DNA of 8,188 nucleotides. It comes from JAJXWB01 sp047605445. GTDB lineage: Bacteria; Pseudomonadota; Alphaproteobacteria; Rhizobiales; Beijerinckiaceae. The stretch lies in assembly GCA_047605445.1 (NCBI GenBank), contig JASGFP010000139.1, positions 1 to 8,188 on the forward strand, read 5' to 3'. Shown piece after piece: positions 1 to 6,275 of the stretch (positions are counted from its first letter, which is position 1; each line of letters begins with the position of its first letter). A model generated the notes under the pieces. It was not told the origin of the DNA. It saw only the letters and a list, made by a program, of their open reading frames with translations, and did no database searches. The position numbers and the translations under genes were made by a program.

Positions 1-2348
1 CCGCCGCGCAGCCGCGACTGCTTGCCGGGCGTCGCGCCGCCGCCGGACGCGGGCGACGGCGCCGTCACGCGGGGCGAGATCGTCGGTGTGAAAGTCGTGT
101 TCAAGACGGATTTGAGCTGCTCGACGATCGACGACGCCTTGGCCACGGCGCCCGCGCCCTGCGATTCCAGCCCTTTCGCATAGGTCTGCATCGCCTGCGC
201 GCCCTCGGGCTGCAGATCGGTCTTGGCCGCCTCTTTCACCCGGGCCACCGCGCCCATCGCCTTGGCGTCCGCCTCCGTGGGGTTGGGCATCGGCGATGCA
301 TTCGCTCTCCCCAACGCCTTCGCGCGCGCGGCGTCGAGCTTGGCGAGTTCGGCGGCCGTTTCCTCCGGCGTGAGATCGCGCCCGCCCCGGTTGCGGCGGC
401 TCAACTCCTTGAGATCGACCAGCCCGCCCTTGCCGGCCTCGACCGAGCCCAAAATCATCGCCAGCGGCCCGAGAAAGCGGGCGAAGGCGGCGAAGCGCTG
501 CATGAACAGCGCGACCTTTGGAGATTGCGCGGCGACCTCGCCCATCGCGGTCGACATTTCGCCGCCGAATATTTTCGGGGCTTCCGCCACCCCTTTGACC
601 GCGCCGCCGACACTGGAGCCGATCTGGCCGAGCCACGGATATTGGAGCTTGGCGATCTGCCAGCCGCCGTAGGCGGCCAGCGCCGATGAGCCATACGAGT
701 AGAGCGCGCCGCCGGCGCCGGCGAGCGTCGTCCCGAGATTCCACGCGCCCATGCCGAGCCCCGTCAGGGTCGGCAGGTTCTGCGAGACGTTCGTTCCGAC
801 GTTGGCCGCCCTCCGCTTCATTTCGTTGGTGCGGCGCTGCGCCATCATCTGCGTGTCGCCCGAGCGGATAGCGGCCTCCGACTGGGCGATGTCCTTCGCC
901 TCGTGAGTGCCGCGCGTCGTCGCGCGCTGCTCGTCCCACGCCTTCATCGCATCCGGATAGGCGGTGTCCGTTCCTTCGAGGTATTTCTCGTACTCGCCGC
1001 GCTTGCGGGCATAGGCGGTGAGGCCCATGCGGAAATAATAGTCGCGCGCGACCTCGCCCATTTTCGAGGGATCGACGCCTTCGACCTGTTCGGTCTCCTT
1101 GTTCGGGGCTCCGGCGGCGGCGCCAGCGGCGTCGACTTGCTTCGTCAGCGCCGCTGACAGCTTGTCGAGCACGGCGAGAAGCGGGTCTTTGCCCGCGCGT
1201 TGCGCGGCGGTCCGTTCGGCGTCGACGTCGACATTCAGCTCGTCCCGGAACCGCTTCTTGTAGTGCGGATCGTCGAGCTTGCCGAGGATGTGCTTCATCC
1301 ACGTGTCCGCGGCCTCGGTCTTGCCGGAGCTTTCGCGAAACATCTGCAACATCGTGGGGATGGACGTCGCCGCCTGCTCTGGCGTCATGCCGAAGGTTCG
1401 CCCGGCCTGCTGCAGCTGCGGCAGGCCCTGCGCCATGTTCTTGAGCTCGTAGGCGCCCTGCTTTCCGGTGGCGTAGTCGCGATAAAGCGCCCGGATCGAC
1501 TTGTCGGGATCGAGCCCGAGCTTCCGATGCTCGAAATAGAGCTGGTAGATGTCCTCCGGGCTCGCCTCGGCGACTTTCGCAAGCCGCGCCAGATCCGTGC
1601 GGCGGTCCTTCTGCGCCAGCTCGCCCTGATAGGCGCCGCCGCCGAGTTCGGCCATCTTGCGCTCGCCCTTGGCGATGTCCTCCCAGGGCAGGTTGGATTT
1701 CTTCGCGGCCTCCAGCACGCTGTCGGCGAGCTGCTTGCGGTTGCCGAGAGCGCCCGCGGCATTGGCGATCGAGAAAATCTTGGCCTCGAATTCCTCGGCC
1801 TTCTCCATCGCGGTTTCGAGCGGCGCGCGCAGCTTCCGCGCAAGCTCCTCGATCTGCTTGCCCGTGAACGCGCCGGCGGCGAGCGCCTGCACCCGTTTTT
1901 GCAGCGCTTCGACCTGCTCCTCGGCCGTCTTGGCCTTTTTGGCGTAGAGAATGAACGATTTTCCAGCCGCTTCGATCGCCGCGGGCTGGGCGGATATCGT
2001 CTTGCCAACATCGTCGATATTGCGTTTCGCCGCGCCGGCGCTCGCCGCCGCGCTCTGGAAATTCGTGTCGATCTTCTTGACGTTCGCCGACAGCGCCGCC
2101 GTGGCGCTCAACGTCGCGCCGAACGACGCGTTCGCGATGCCGCGCAGCGACGTGACCGCCTTCCTGGCGTTCTCGTCGATCTTCTTGACTTCATGGTCGA
2201 GCGCGGAGGCTCCCGATGAACCGGTCCCGCTCTTGCCGATGCTCTCGGCCGCGCTCTTGAGGCCCTGCAAGTCCCGCAGCGCGTCTTTTGCGGAGCTGGA
2301 GAACAGGTTGACGAGCTTCAGCGTCAGCGAGACATCGAGATTGCTCAC
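1..2348 (-). CDS. T: Phage tail tape measure protein (P2 gpT-like), C-terminus cut by window edge
   Basis: Tape measure proteins occupy the tail lumen during assembly, set tail length and may help DNA entry. The minus frame is open from GTG at 2348 to the left edge: 782 codons, no stop. The start is supported by GGAGG seven bases upstream (2360-2356), inside the last codons of the E' frame. Residues about 134-200 are Ala/Glu/Lys-rich and look helical, possibly coiled coil. Two hydrophobic glycine/alanine-rich stretches follow, about 527-568 (LTGLGMGAWNLGTTLAGAGG) and 610-637 (FMQRFAAFARFLGPLAMILG), as is common in the membrane-active part of tape measures. The last visible residues are Pro/Ser/Gly-rich, suggesting the true end is close. 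Visible length is near that of P2 gpT (about 815 residues), so a P2-sized tail is inferred. Identity rests on length, hydrophobic pattern and position after E/E', not on a catalytic motif. Confidence 0.9.
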   Translation of the reverse strand, partial: MSNLDVSLTLKLVNLFSSSAKDALRDLQGLKSAAESIGKSGTGSSGASALDHEVKKIDENARKAVTSLRGIANASFGATLSATAALSANVKKIDTNFQSAAASAGAAKRNIDDVGKTISAQPAAIEAAGKSFILYAKKAKTAEEQVEALQKRVQALAAGAFTGKQIEELARKLRAPLETAMEKAEEFEAKIFSIANAAGALGNRKQLADSVLEAAKKSNLPWEDIAKGERKMAELGGGAYQGELAQKDRRTDLARLAKVAEASPEDIYQLYFEHRKLGLDPDKSIRALYRDYATGKQGAYELKNMAQGLPQLQQAGRTFGMTPEQAATSIPTMLQMFRESSGKTEAADTWMKHILGKLDDPHYKKRFRDELNVDVDAERTAAQRAGKDPLLAVLDKLSAALTKQVDAAGAAAGAPNKETEQVEGVDPSKMGEVARDYYFRMGLTAYARKRGEYEKYLEGTDTAYPDAMKAWDEQRATTRGTHEAKDIAQSEAAIRSGDTQMMAQRRTNEMKRRAANVGTNVSQNLPTLTGLGMGAWNLGTTLAGAGGALYSYGSSALAAYGGWQIAKLQYPWLGQIGSSVGGAVKGVAEAPKIFGGEMSTAMGEVAAQSPKVALFMQRFAAFARFLGPLAMILGSVEAGKGGLVDLKELSRRNRGGRDLTPEETAAELAKLDAARAKALGRANASPMPNPTEADAKAMGAVARVKEAAKTDLQPEGAQAMQTYAKGLESQGAGAVAKASSIVEQLKSVLNTTFTPTISPRVTAPSPASGGGATPGKQSRLRG

Positions 2349-2351
2349 GGA

Positions 2352-2947
2352 TCAACCTCCGAACAGGCTTGCGAGCAGCTTCTCGCGCTGCGCGCCCTCA
2401 TCCGCCTCGATTTCCTGGGCGTCGACCAGAAACCGCAACGCCTCGTCCCATCGCCAGCCGAGCACCGTCGTGACGGGCTCGTTGCAGGCGCGCGCGACGA
2501 TCAGCGCTATTTTTCGCCAGTCTCGGGCTGCGGCTCCACCCGCATCGCCCGGGGCAAAAAAGGGGCGCAGGCAGAGACGACCATGTCGAGGTCTTCGTCC
2601 ATCAGCCCGCGCAGCGCCTCCACCGGCAGATCGACCATGGCGGCGTAGATCACGTCGACGTCGTCGTCGCCTGTCTCCTCCATCGTGATGCCGAGGTCGC
2701 GCATTTCGCCGACGGCGAGCATGCGCGCGGTGAGCGTGCGAACTTCCGCGCCATCGAGACGGAATGGATATTTCAGCGTCAGACCCGCTGAAATGGCCGA
2801 GGGCTGAAGGAAGTCGAGCCTCGCATAGGGCTTGCGCCGGCGCTGCGGTTTTACCGCTCCCGCGGCCTCCCCCTCAGCCCCTTCCGGCGGCAGCGGGATG
2901 TCGCCCGGCTGCAGCGCCGGGGCGTTCGAAAGATCGGCGCCGCCCAT
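2352..2947 (-). CDS. E': Tail assembly chaperone E+E', made by -1 ribosomal frameshift
   Basis: This product shares residues 1-131 with the 146-residue E protein, then continues in the -1 frame from GCC at 2555 to TGA at 2354-2352. That adds 67 residues, for a total of 198. The added part begins APGDAGGAAARDWRK, continues IALIVARACNEPVTTVLGWR, and ends EKLLASLFGG. It is helical and charged with a Trp-rich spot, unlike the random Arg/Pro/Ala content of shadow frames here. The extension has no convincing start of its own with a ribosome site, so frameshifting is the economical explanation. In P2 and many long-tailed phages the minor extended form binds the tape measure while the short form binds the tail tube. 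The same split of roles is inferred here. The joined segments would be 2947-2555 then 2555-2352, with base 2555 read twice. Confidence 0.85.
2356..2360 (-). promoter_or_regulatory. Ribosome binding site for the tape measure gene
   Basis: GGAGG on the minus strand lies seven bases before the GTG at 2348 and decides that start. It overlaps the final Gly-Gly codons of the frameshifted E' frame, whose TGA is at 2354-2352. Ribosomes finishing E+E' would therefore terminate on top of the tape measure initiation site, which suggests translational coupling (inference). Confidence 0.75.
2507..2947 (-). CDS. E: Phage tail assembly chaperone, gpE-like (zero-frame product)
   Basis: This is a 146-residue protein in the position of P2 gpE, between tail tube and tape measure. 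It resembles the phage tail assembly protein E / Mu gp41 type. Residues 1-40 are Pro/Gly/Ala-rich and probably disordered, ending in a basic QRRRK patch. The conserved-looking core is about 55-130, with LKYPFRLDGAEVRTLTARML followed by acidic helices (MEETGDDDVD, LMDEDLDM). By analogy it coats the tape measure during assembly and is not in the mature virion. The ATG overlaps the tail tube stop by one base (TGATG) and no strong ribosome site precedes it, so coupling to the tube gene is likely. Ribosomes that do not slip at codons 130-131 continue for 15 residues and stop at TAG (2509-2507). Most confident is the position and frameshift architecture; family assignment is from recognised pattern. 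Confidence 0.85.
   Translation of the reverse strand: MGGADLSNAPALQPGDIPLPPEGAEGEAAGAVKPQRRRKPYARLDFLQPSAISAGLTLKYPFRLDGAEVRTLTARMLAVGEMRDLGITMEETGDDDVDVIYAAMVDLPVEALRGLMDEDLDMVVSACAPFLPRAMRVEPQPETGEK
2524..2561 (-). promoter_or_regulatory. Programmed -1 frameshift signal: T TTT TTG slippery site plus stem-loop
   Basis: On the minus strand the heptamer TTTTTTG spans 2561-2555. It is phased as CCT TTT TTG in the E frame, so both tRNAs can re-pair after slipping one base back. Three bases later a stem begins. CGGGC (2551-2547) pairs with GCCCG (2528-2524). After a two-base GA bulge, TGCGG (2544-2540) pairs with CCGCA (2533-2529), leaving the six-base loop GTGGAG. That gives ten base pairs, nine of them G-C and one A-T. 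The same heptamer type is known from the P2 E/E' frameshift. The spacer is shorter than the usual five to nine bases, but partial melting of the outer pairs would lengthen it. Confidence 0.85.
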
Positions 2948-3477
2948 CAGAGCACCGTGCCCGAACCGATCGCCAGATTGGCGGCCATGCTTGCGAAGAT
3001 CGCATTGCCGTTGACGATGGTCGCGCCCGGACCGGCGAAGAAATCGAACTTGTGGATCACGCGTCCGTCGTAGCTGTCCGTGTAAAGCACGATCGACGAG
3101 AAATCGTATTCGGTCCCCGTCTTCTTCATGCCCTGCCGCTGGTCCGGCTTCACGCCGTTGAGCAAGCCCTTCATCGAGATGACGCGGCCCTTCTGCTCGC
3201 CCGTGCGGAACGAGATCAGGTTTTCGTAGTAGGTCGCCGTCACATACTGGCCGGGCTCGCGGCCGACGAGGCCGTTCACGTCAGGGCTGTAGCCGCGCAG
3301 CTTGATGCGCGCGGTCAGGTCTTTCAGCTCCTCCGGAAAGGCGGCGCTCATCACATGGCCGCCCGGCGCGAAGCTGGACATGGCGCGCTCAAGCGAGGGC
3401 AGATTGACGTTGTCCAGCACGCGCCACGCGTTCAGCGTGTCGAAGAACCAGTTGCCGCCGTGAATTTGGTTGTCCAT
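2947..3477 (-). CDS. FII: Major tail tube protein (P2 gpFII-like)
   Basis: This 176-residue protein matches the usual length of the P2 FII tail tube family (about 172). It stacks in rings to form the inner tube of the contractile tail, through which DNA passes. Visible features include an N-terminal helix segment (NWFFDTLNAWRVLDNVNLPS, residues 9-28) followed by strands typical of the tube fold. The central part contains IKLRGYSPDV (58-67) and the C-terminal beta region includes DGRVIHKFDFFAG (137-149). Start ATG at 3477 follows a GAGAGG ribosome site with about six bases of spacing. The sheath stop lies only 15 bases upstream and the E gene start overlaps the tube stop by one base, so it is the second gene of a tightly packed operon. 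No truncation or frameshift is seen. Confidence 0.93.
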   Translation of the reverse strand: MDNQIHGGNWFFDTLNAWRVLDNVNLPSLERAMSSFAPGGHVMSAAFPEELKDLTARIKLRGYSPDVNGLVGREPGQYVTATYYENLISFRTGEQKGRVISMKGLLNGVKPDQRQGMKKTGTEYDFSSIVLYTDSYDGRVIHKFDFFAGPGATIVNGNAIFASMAANLAIGSGTVL

Positions 3478-3492
3478 GACGATCCTCTCACA

Positions 3493-4785
3493 TCACGACG
3501 GCAGCTGGCCGCTGATATTGTAGGCCTGCATCGCCGCCTGGATTTCGGTGGCGAGAATGTTGAACGCCGCCTCGTATCGGCCGGTGTAGACCTGAAGGTC
3601 GAGCAGGTCGGGCGTCTCCTCGAAATCCATGGAGATCACGAGGCCGCCGACGCGCAGCGACGCGTTGTCGTTGAGCGAGCGGTCCCAGCGCACCGAATGG
3701 CCGAGCACGGCCGGCTCCGGCAGGCTCTCGAGCTCGCTCAGGAACGCGTCGAGCGACTGGATGATCACCGTCACCAGATGCGGCCCGAGCTTCTTGCCGA
3801 TGTATTTTTCCAGCGTCCGCGGGATCGCTTCGCGCACGGCCTTGCGGGTGCGCACGACGGAAATCATCCGCCAAAGCGGGTCCGTGGACGTGTTCAGGAA
3901 GCCCCAGAACGTCTTGCCTTGCGGCCCATTGGTCGAGCGCGACGTGCGGTTCGCCTGCTTCTGCACGATCGAGTTGACGCCGCGCTGCAGGAGCCAGTTC
4001 GCCTCGCAGCCAGGATCGTCGATCACGAAATTGACAGAACGCGACGGGCCGAGAATATCGACCAAGTCCTGATTGCCCGGCGAATAGTAGGGCGCGCCCA
4101 TCTGCGCATCGGTCTTGGCGATCAGCGCGGCGATCGATGCCGCCGGGTCCATGACCACCGGCAGGCCGTCGGCCGAGACCTTCACACCCTGCGCGCAGGC
4201 GATGATGTTGAGCGAATCCTGAAAGTCGGCCGCCCACTCGGCCGCCGCCGTCTTGTCCGATGACGGGACGCCGGCGATGGCGACCGGCGTGACCAGTTTA
4301 TCGCAGATCGCATCGAACGCCGTGAAGACCGGATTGGCCGCACCGTCCGGCCGCTGGGCGGAGAAATTCGGCGCGATGAGCATGCCGGGCTTGGCGCCGC
4401 ATTCGTCGAGCGCCTTGAGCAGCGCCCAGGCGCCCGAATAGCTCGACGGGACGCCGACCATCTTGGCCATCTGCTGGTCGGCCGTATCGTTGGCGAGCAG
4501 GTTCGGCACGCTGGCGATGATGTTGGCCGTGATCCCGGAGGCGATGCAGCGGTCGACCGTCTGGCGCAGCGTGCCCGCGCCGCAGCCCGCGACCGCATCC
4601 TCGTCGGCGGTCGAAAACAGGACCGGCGTGTCCGGCGGGAAAATGTCGCGATCGACCGGCCGATCATTGTCGAAGCCGGGCGTGAACACGCCGCCGATCG
4701 GCGACATGTCGGCAATGAGGACGGGCGACGTGTCGATGCGGTTGAGCAGCGTGCGGACGCCGACATTGGGCGTATTGGCGGACAT
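3493..4785 (-). CDS. FI: Tail sheath protein (P2 gpFI-like)
   Basis: This 430-residue protein is of the contractile tail sheath family, slightly longer than P2 gpFI (396). It polymerises around the tail tube and contracts to drive the tube into the cell. The C-terminal half carries the recognisable sheath pattern: GAPYYSPGNQDLVDILGPSR (230-249), NWLLQRGVNSIV (263-274), and a GFLNTSTDPLWRMISVVRTR stretch (295-314) equivalent to the 'R(T/S)..DPLW.F..V.RT' region of the family. The last 60 residues include VGGLVISMDFEETPDLLDLQ, the strand that typically closes onto neighbouring subunits. ATG at 4785 is preceded by GAAGAGGG at suitable spacing. It is the first gene of the sheath-tube-E-tape measure operon, and a late promoter is expected between 4786 and 4923. 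None could be identified by eye. Confidence 0.94.
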   Translation of the reverse strand: MSANTPNVGVRTLLNRIDTSPVLIADMSPIGGVFTPGFDNDRPVDRDIFPPDTPVLFSTADEDAVAGCGAGTLRQTVDRCIASGITANIIASVPNLLANDTADQQMAKMVGVPSSYSGAWALLKALDECGAKPGMLIAPNFSAQRPDGAANPVFTAFDAICDKLVTPVAIAGVPSSDKTAAAEWAADFQDSLNIIACAQGVKVSADGLPVVMDPAASIAALIAKTDAQMGAPYYSPGNQDLVDILGPSRSVNFVIDDPGCEANWLLQRGVNSIVQKQANRTSRSTNGPQGKTFWGFLNTSTDPLWRMISVVRTRKAVREAIPRTLEKYIGKKLGPHLVTVIIQSLDAFLSELESLPEPAVLGHSVRWDRSLNDNASLRVGGLVISMDFEETPDLLDLQVYTGRYEAAFNILATEIQAAMQAYNISGQLPS

Positions 4786-4869
4786 TGAGCCCTCTTCGAA
4801 GACGTTTCAAAACGCGCCTTGACGACGCGCCCTTGCACGCTCACCCTGAAGCCTCCCCCGACAGACATT

Positions 4870-4891
4870 GCCGGCCCGCCGGCGGGCCGGC
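4870..4891. repeat. 22-bp perfect GC-only palindrome between divergent genes
   Basis: Positions 4870-4880 (GCCGGCCCGCC) are the exact reverse complement of 4881-4891 (GGCGGGCCGGC), so the 22-bp sequence is self-complementary with no spacer. It lies in the 138-bp region between the divergent starts of the sheath gene (4785, minus) and the membrane protein gene (4924, plus), 32 bases before the latter ATG. No T-run follows on either strand, so a classical intrinsic terminator is not supported. It could be a protein-binding operator, an extragenic palindrome, or a hairpin in either transcript's leader. Confidence 0.6.
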
Positions 4892-4923
4892 GACGCGGCG
4901 CGCACCGGCGGTCGCCATCGCCC

Positions 4924-5514
4924 ATGACGAACAAGAGCCAGCTTCAGCGAGCGCGCAAGCGCAAGGCAACACATAACGCCAGGAAACGCGGGGCTGCGGT
5001 TGCTGAGCCGCCGCCGCCGCCTCCCTCACCGCCACCGCGCGCCTGGTGGCGGTCGCTCGTCGCCCAGGCCGGCGGCGCACTGGCAGTCGCCGCGGCCTTC
5101 TACACATTCGCTCCACTCGGGCCCACCGCTCCGACTATCCGGCCCGGCGCGCCGGGCGCCGTTTCGCCGTTCGATTCGGTCTTCGAGATCGGAAACGAAA
5201 GCCACATGTTCGCGATCGCAGATCTCCGCGTCCGCTGCCATGTGGCCGAGGGGCGCGGGCCGAGTGACAAGCTCGCGCGCGTCGACCTTATGACCACAGC
5301 CGTGTATACGATCGCCAGCGGCGGCGGCATCTCGTACAAGTGCTACTATCCTTTACCAATCCGGCCGCTTTGGCTCGCGAGTATCAAGCTCTCGGGAACC
5401 TATCGGAATTCGCTCTTCGGCTGGAAATTGTCCGAGCAGTCATTCGACGAGCAATTCGTCTGGGACATCTCGGTGACCCCGCCCCGGTGGCTGCGCGGCT
5501 CGGTGGCGCACTAG
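4924..5514 (+). CDS. Single-pass membrane protein of unknown function, phage accessory gene (moron)
   Basis: I do not recognise a named family. It is the only gene here on the plus strand and lies where P2 carries Z/fun. From ATG 4924 it has 196 residues. Residues 1-22 are strongly basic (RKRK, RKR). Residues 28-39 are proline-rich, with six prolines then SPPP. A membrane segment follows at about 44-66 (VAQAGGALAVAAAFYTFAPL). About 130 residues then follow, predicted to face the periplasm (basic side inside). The outer part has strand-like content (FDSVFEIGN, LRVRCHV, YKCYY, EQFVWDISV) and only two cysteines, C105 and C140, which could form a disulfide. The layout recalls small single-pass hypothetical proteins common in alphaproteobacteria (weak recollection). 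Codons such as TTA (residue 144) and an AT-richer 3' part differ from the neighbours, hinting at separate origin. The frame is open upstream to TTG 4819, but that start would place the palindrome inside the gene. No clear ribosome site is seen at either start. Confidence 0.75.
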   Translation: MTNKSQLQRARKRKATHNARKRGAAVAEPPPPPPSPPPRAWWRSLVAQAGGALAVAAAFYTFAPLGPTAPTIRPGAPGAVSPFDSVFEIGNESHMFAIADLRVRCHVAEGRGPSDKLARVDLMTTAVYTIASGGGISYKCYYPLPIRPLWLASIKLSGTYRNSLFGWKLSEQSFDEQFVWDISVTPPRWLRGSVAH

Positions 5515-5592
5515 AAGCGCCCGCCAGCGCCGCCGCCTCCGGAGGACAGGGTGGCAGTGCGTCGACGAGCAGAAGAAGCTCGCGGCGCCGGT

Positions 5593-6261
5593 TCACGCCG
5601 GCCAGCCGGCTTCGATGTCGATCGCCGAAAGCGCTGCTGGCGTAGCCGCAGCCTCGACCTGCGCCGACAAGGTCGCCTCGTGATCGAAACAACCCTGAAC
5701 ATGAGCGCGGACGGCCTGCGCGATGGCGACGATCTGGTCGTGACCGAGGGTCACGAAATTTCCGTAGGCCAGCTTCCATGTGACCACATATGCCGGGTCG
5801 AGCATCGCGGCCATCACTGCGCCCGCGAATTTCGACTGAGCCGTGGCGTCGGTCGGAATTGCCATGCCCTCGGCAAGCGTGCCGGCGACCTCGCGCCGCC
5901 AGCGCAGATTGGCGAGGTCGCGCAGGACAGTCGACTTTGCGTAGGGTAGTTCGGCCTCCGTGACAGCCGCTAATGCGAGCGCGCGCGCTTGTGTCCATGC
6001 GGTGTAGGCCTCCGCGTCGACAGGATCGGGCGCGCCGGCGAACCACGTCGACCGCGCCATCGCCACATGATGCGCGGCGATGCGATCCGGCGGCGCTTCC
6101 GTCCAGTCGGCGAGCGATTTCGCCTCGTCGATTTCGTGCTGGTCGACAAACTCGCCGGCCTCGCGGCGCGCAAGCAGCGCCGCAAGCACCGCGCGCGCGT
6201 CCTCGACCATTTCGTCAGGAAATTCGGCAACCGCGTTGCCCTCGGGCGAGACGTAGAACAT
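5593..6261 (-). CDS. DUF4376 protein, probable tail fibre/spike assembly factor (P2 gpG position)
   Basis: This 222-residue protein lies directly after the tailspike gene, where P2 has the fibre assembly gene G. Start ATG 6261 is chosen because GGGAG lies seven bases upstream and the spike stop is 14 bases before. The same frame is open much further upstream, but that part lies antisense-free inside the spike gene and reads as a shadow. The N-terminus (MFYVSPEGNAVAEF) resembles the short beta start of fibre assembly proteins. Residues about 109-216 fit DUF4376, with RDLANLRWRREVAG, then IVAIAQAVRAHVQGCFDHEA and a closing SAIDIEAGWP. The role, folding or attaching the spike, is inferred from position and the common association of DUF4376 with fibre genes. 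No catalytic motif is seen. Confidence 0.8.
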   Translation of the reverse strand: MFYVSPEGNAVAEFPDEMVEDARAVLAALLARREAGEFVDQHEIDEAKSLADWTEAPPDRIAAHHVAMARSTWFAGAPDPVDAEAYTAWTQARALALAAVTEAELPYAKSTVLRDLANLRWRREVAGTLAEGMAIPTDATAQSKFAGAVMAAMLDPAYVVTWKLAYGNFVTLGHDQIVAIAQAVRAHVQGCFDHEATLSAQVEAAATPAALSAIDIEAGWPA

Positions 6262-6275
6262 GCGAAATCTCCCGA

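Noticed and set aside
1200..2219. Plus-strand open frame of 339 codons antisense to the tape measure gene
   Set aside because: Its codons are the exact reverse complements of tape measure codons in register, a common artefact of high-GC genes that avoid certain codons.
2507..2516. A five-A run before the E stop (GAA AAA TAG) as an alternative -1 slippery site
   Set aside because: Slippage here would also enter the open -1 frame, but the P-site Glu tRNA would mispair on CGA. The upstream T TTT TTG heptamer with its stem-loop is far stronger and matches the P2 precedent.
2764..4263. Long plus-strand open frame (499 codons) antisense to the sheath, tube and E genes
   Set aside because: It overlaps three clearly identified minus-strand genes, is rich in Arg/His/Val/Leu as expected of high-GC antisense frames, has no ribosome site and resembles no family.
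4786..4868. Minus-strand frame starting ATG at about 4868 (MSVGGGFRVSVQGRVVKARF) upstream of the sheath
   Set aside because: It runs into the sheath gene out of frame with no early stop and loses protein-like composition there. It could be a gene remnant but cannot be supported.
4786..4923. Ogr-type late activator site (TGT-N12-ACA) for the sheath operon
   Set aside because: The TGT triplets present here have no ACA at the required spacing. A late promoter is expected but not seen.
5536..5545. CCTCCGGAGG palindrome between the convergent genes as a bidirectional terminator
   Set aside because: Five-base arms without a loop and without a T-run on either strand do not make a credible terminator.
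5511..5592. Minus-strand frame after the DUF4376 stop ending SSGGGGAGGRF at a TAG that shares CTAG with the plus-strand gene's stop
   Set aside because: The glycine-rich ending looks protein-like, but no ATG, GTG or TTG occurs in this frame after the DUF4376 stop and the upstream part is a shadow of DUF4376.
5597..5610. GCCGG-CCAG-CCGGC hairpin at the 3' end of the DUF4376 gene
   Set aside because: It lies within coding sequence, is short, has no following T-run, and is expected by chance at this GC content.
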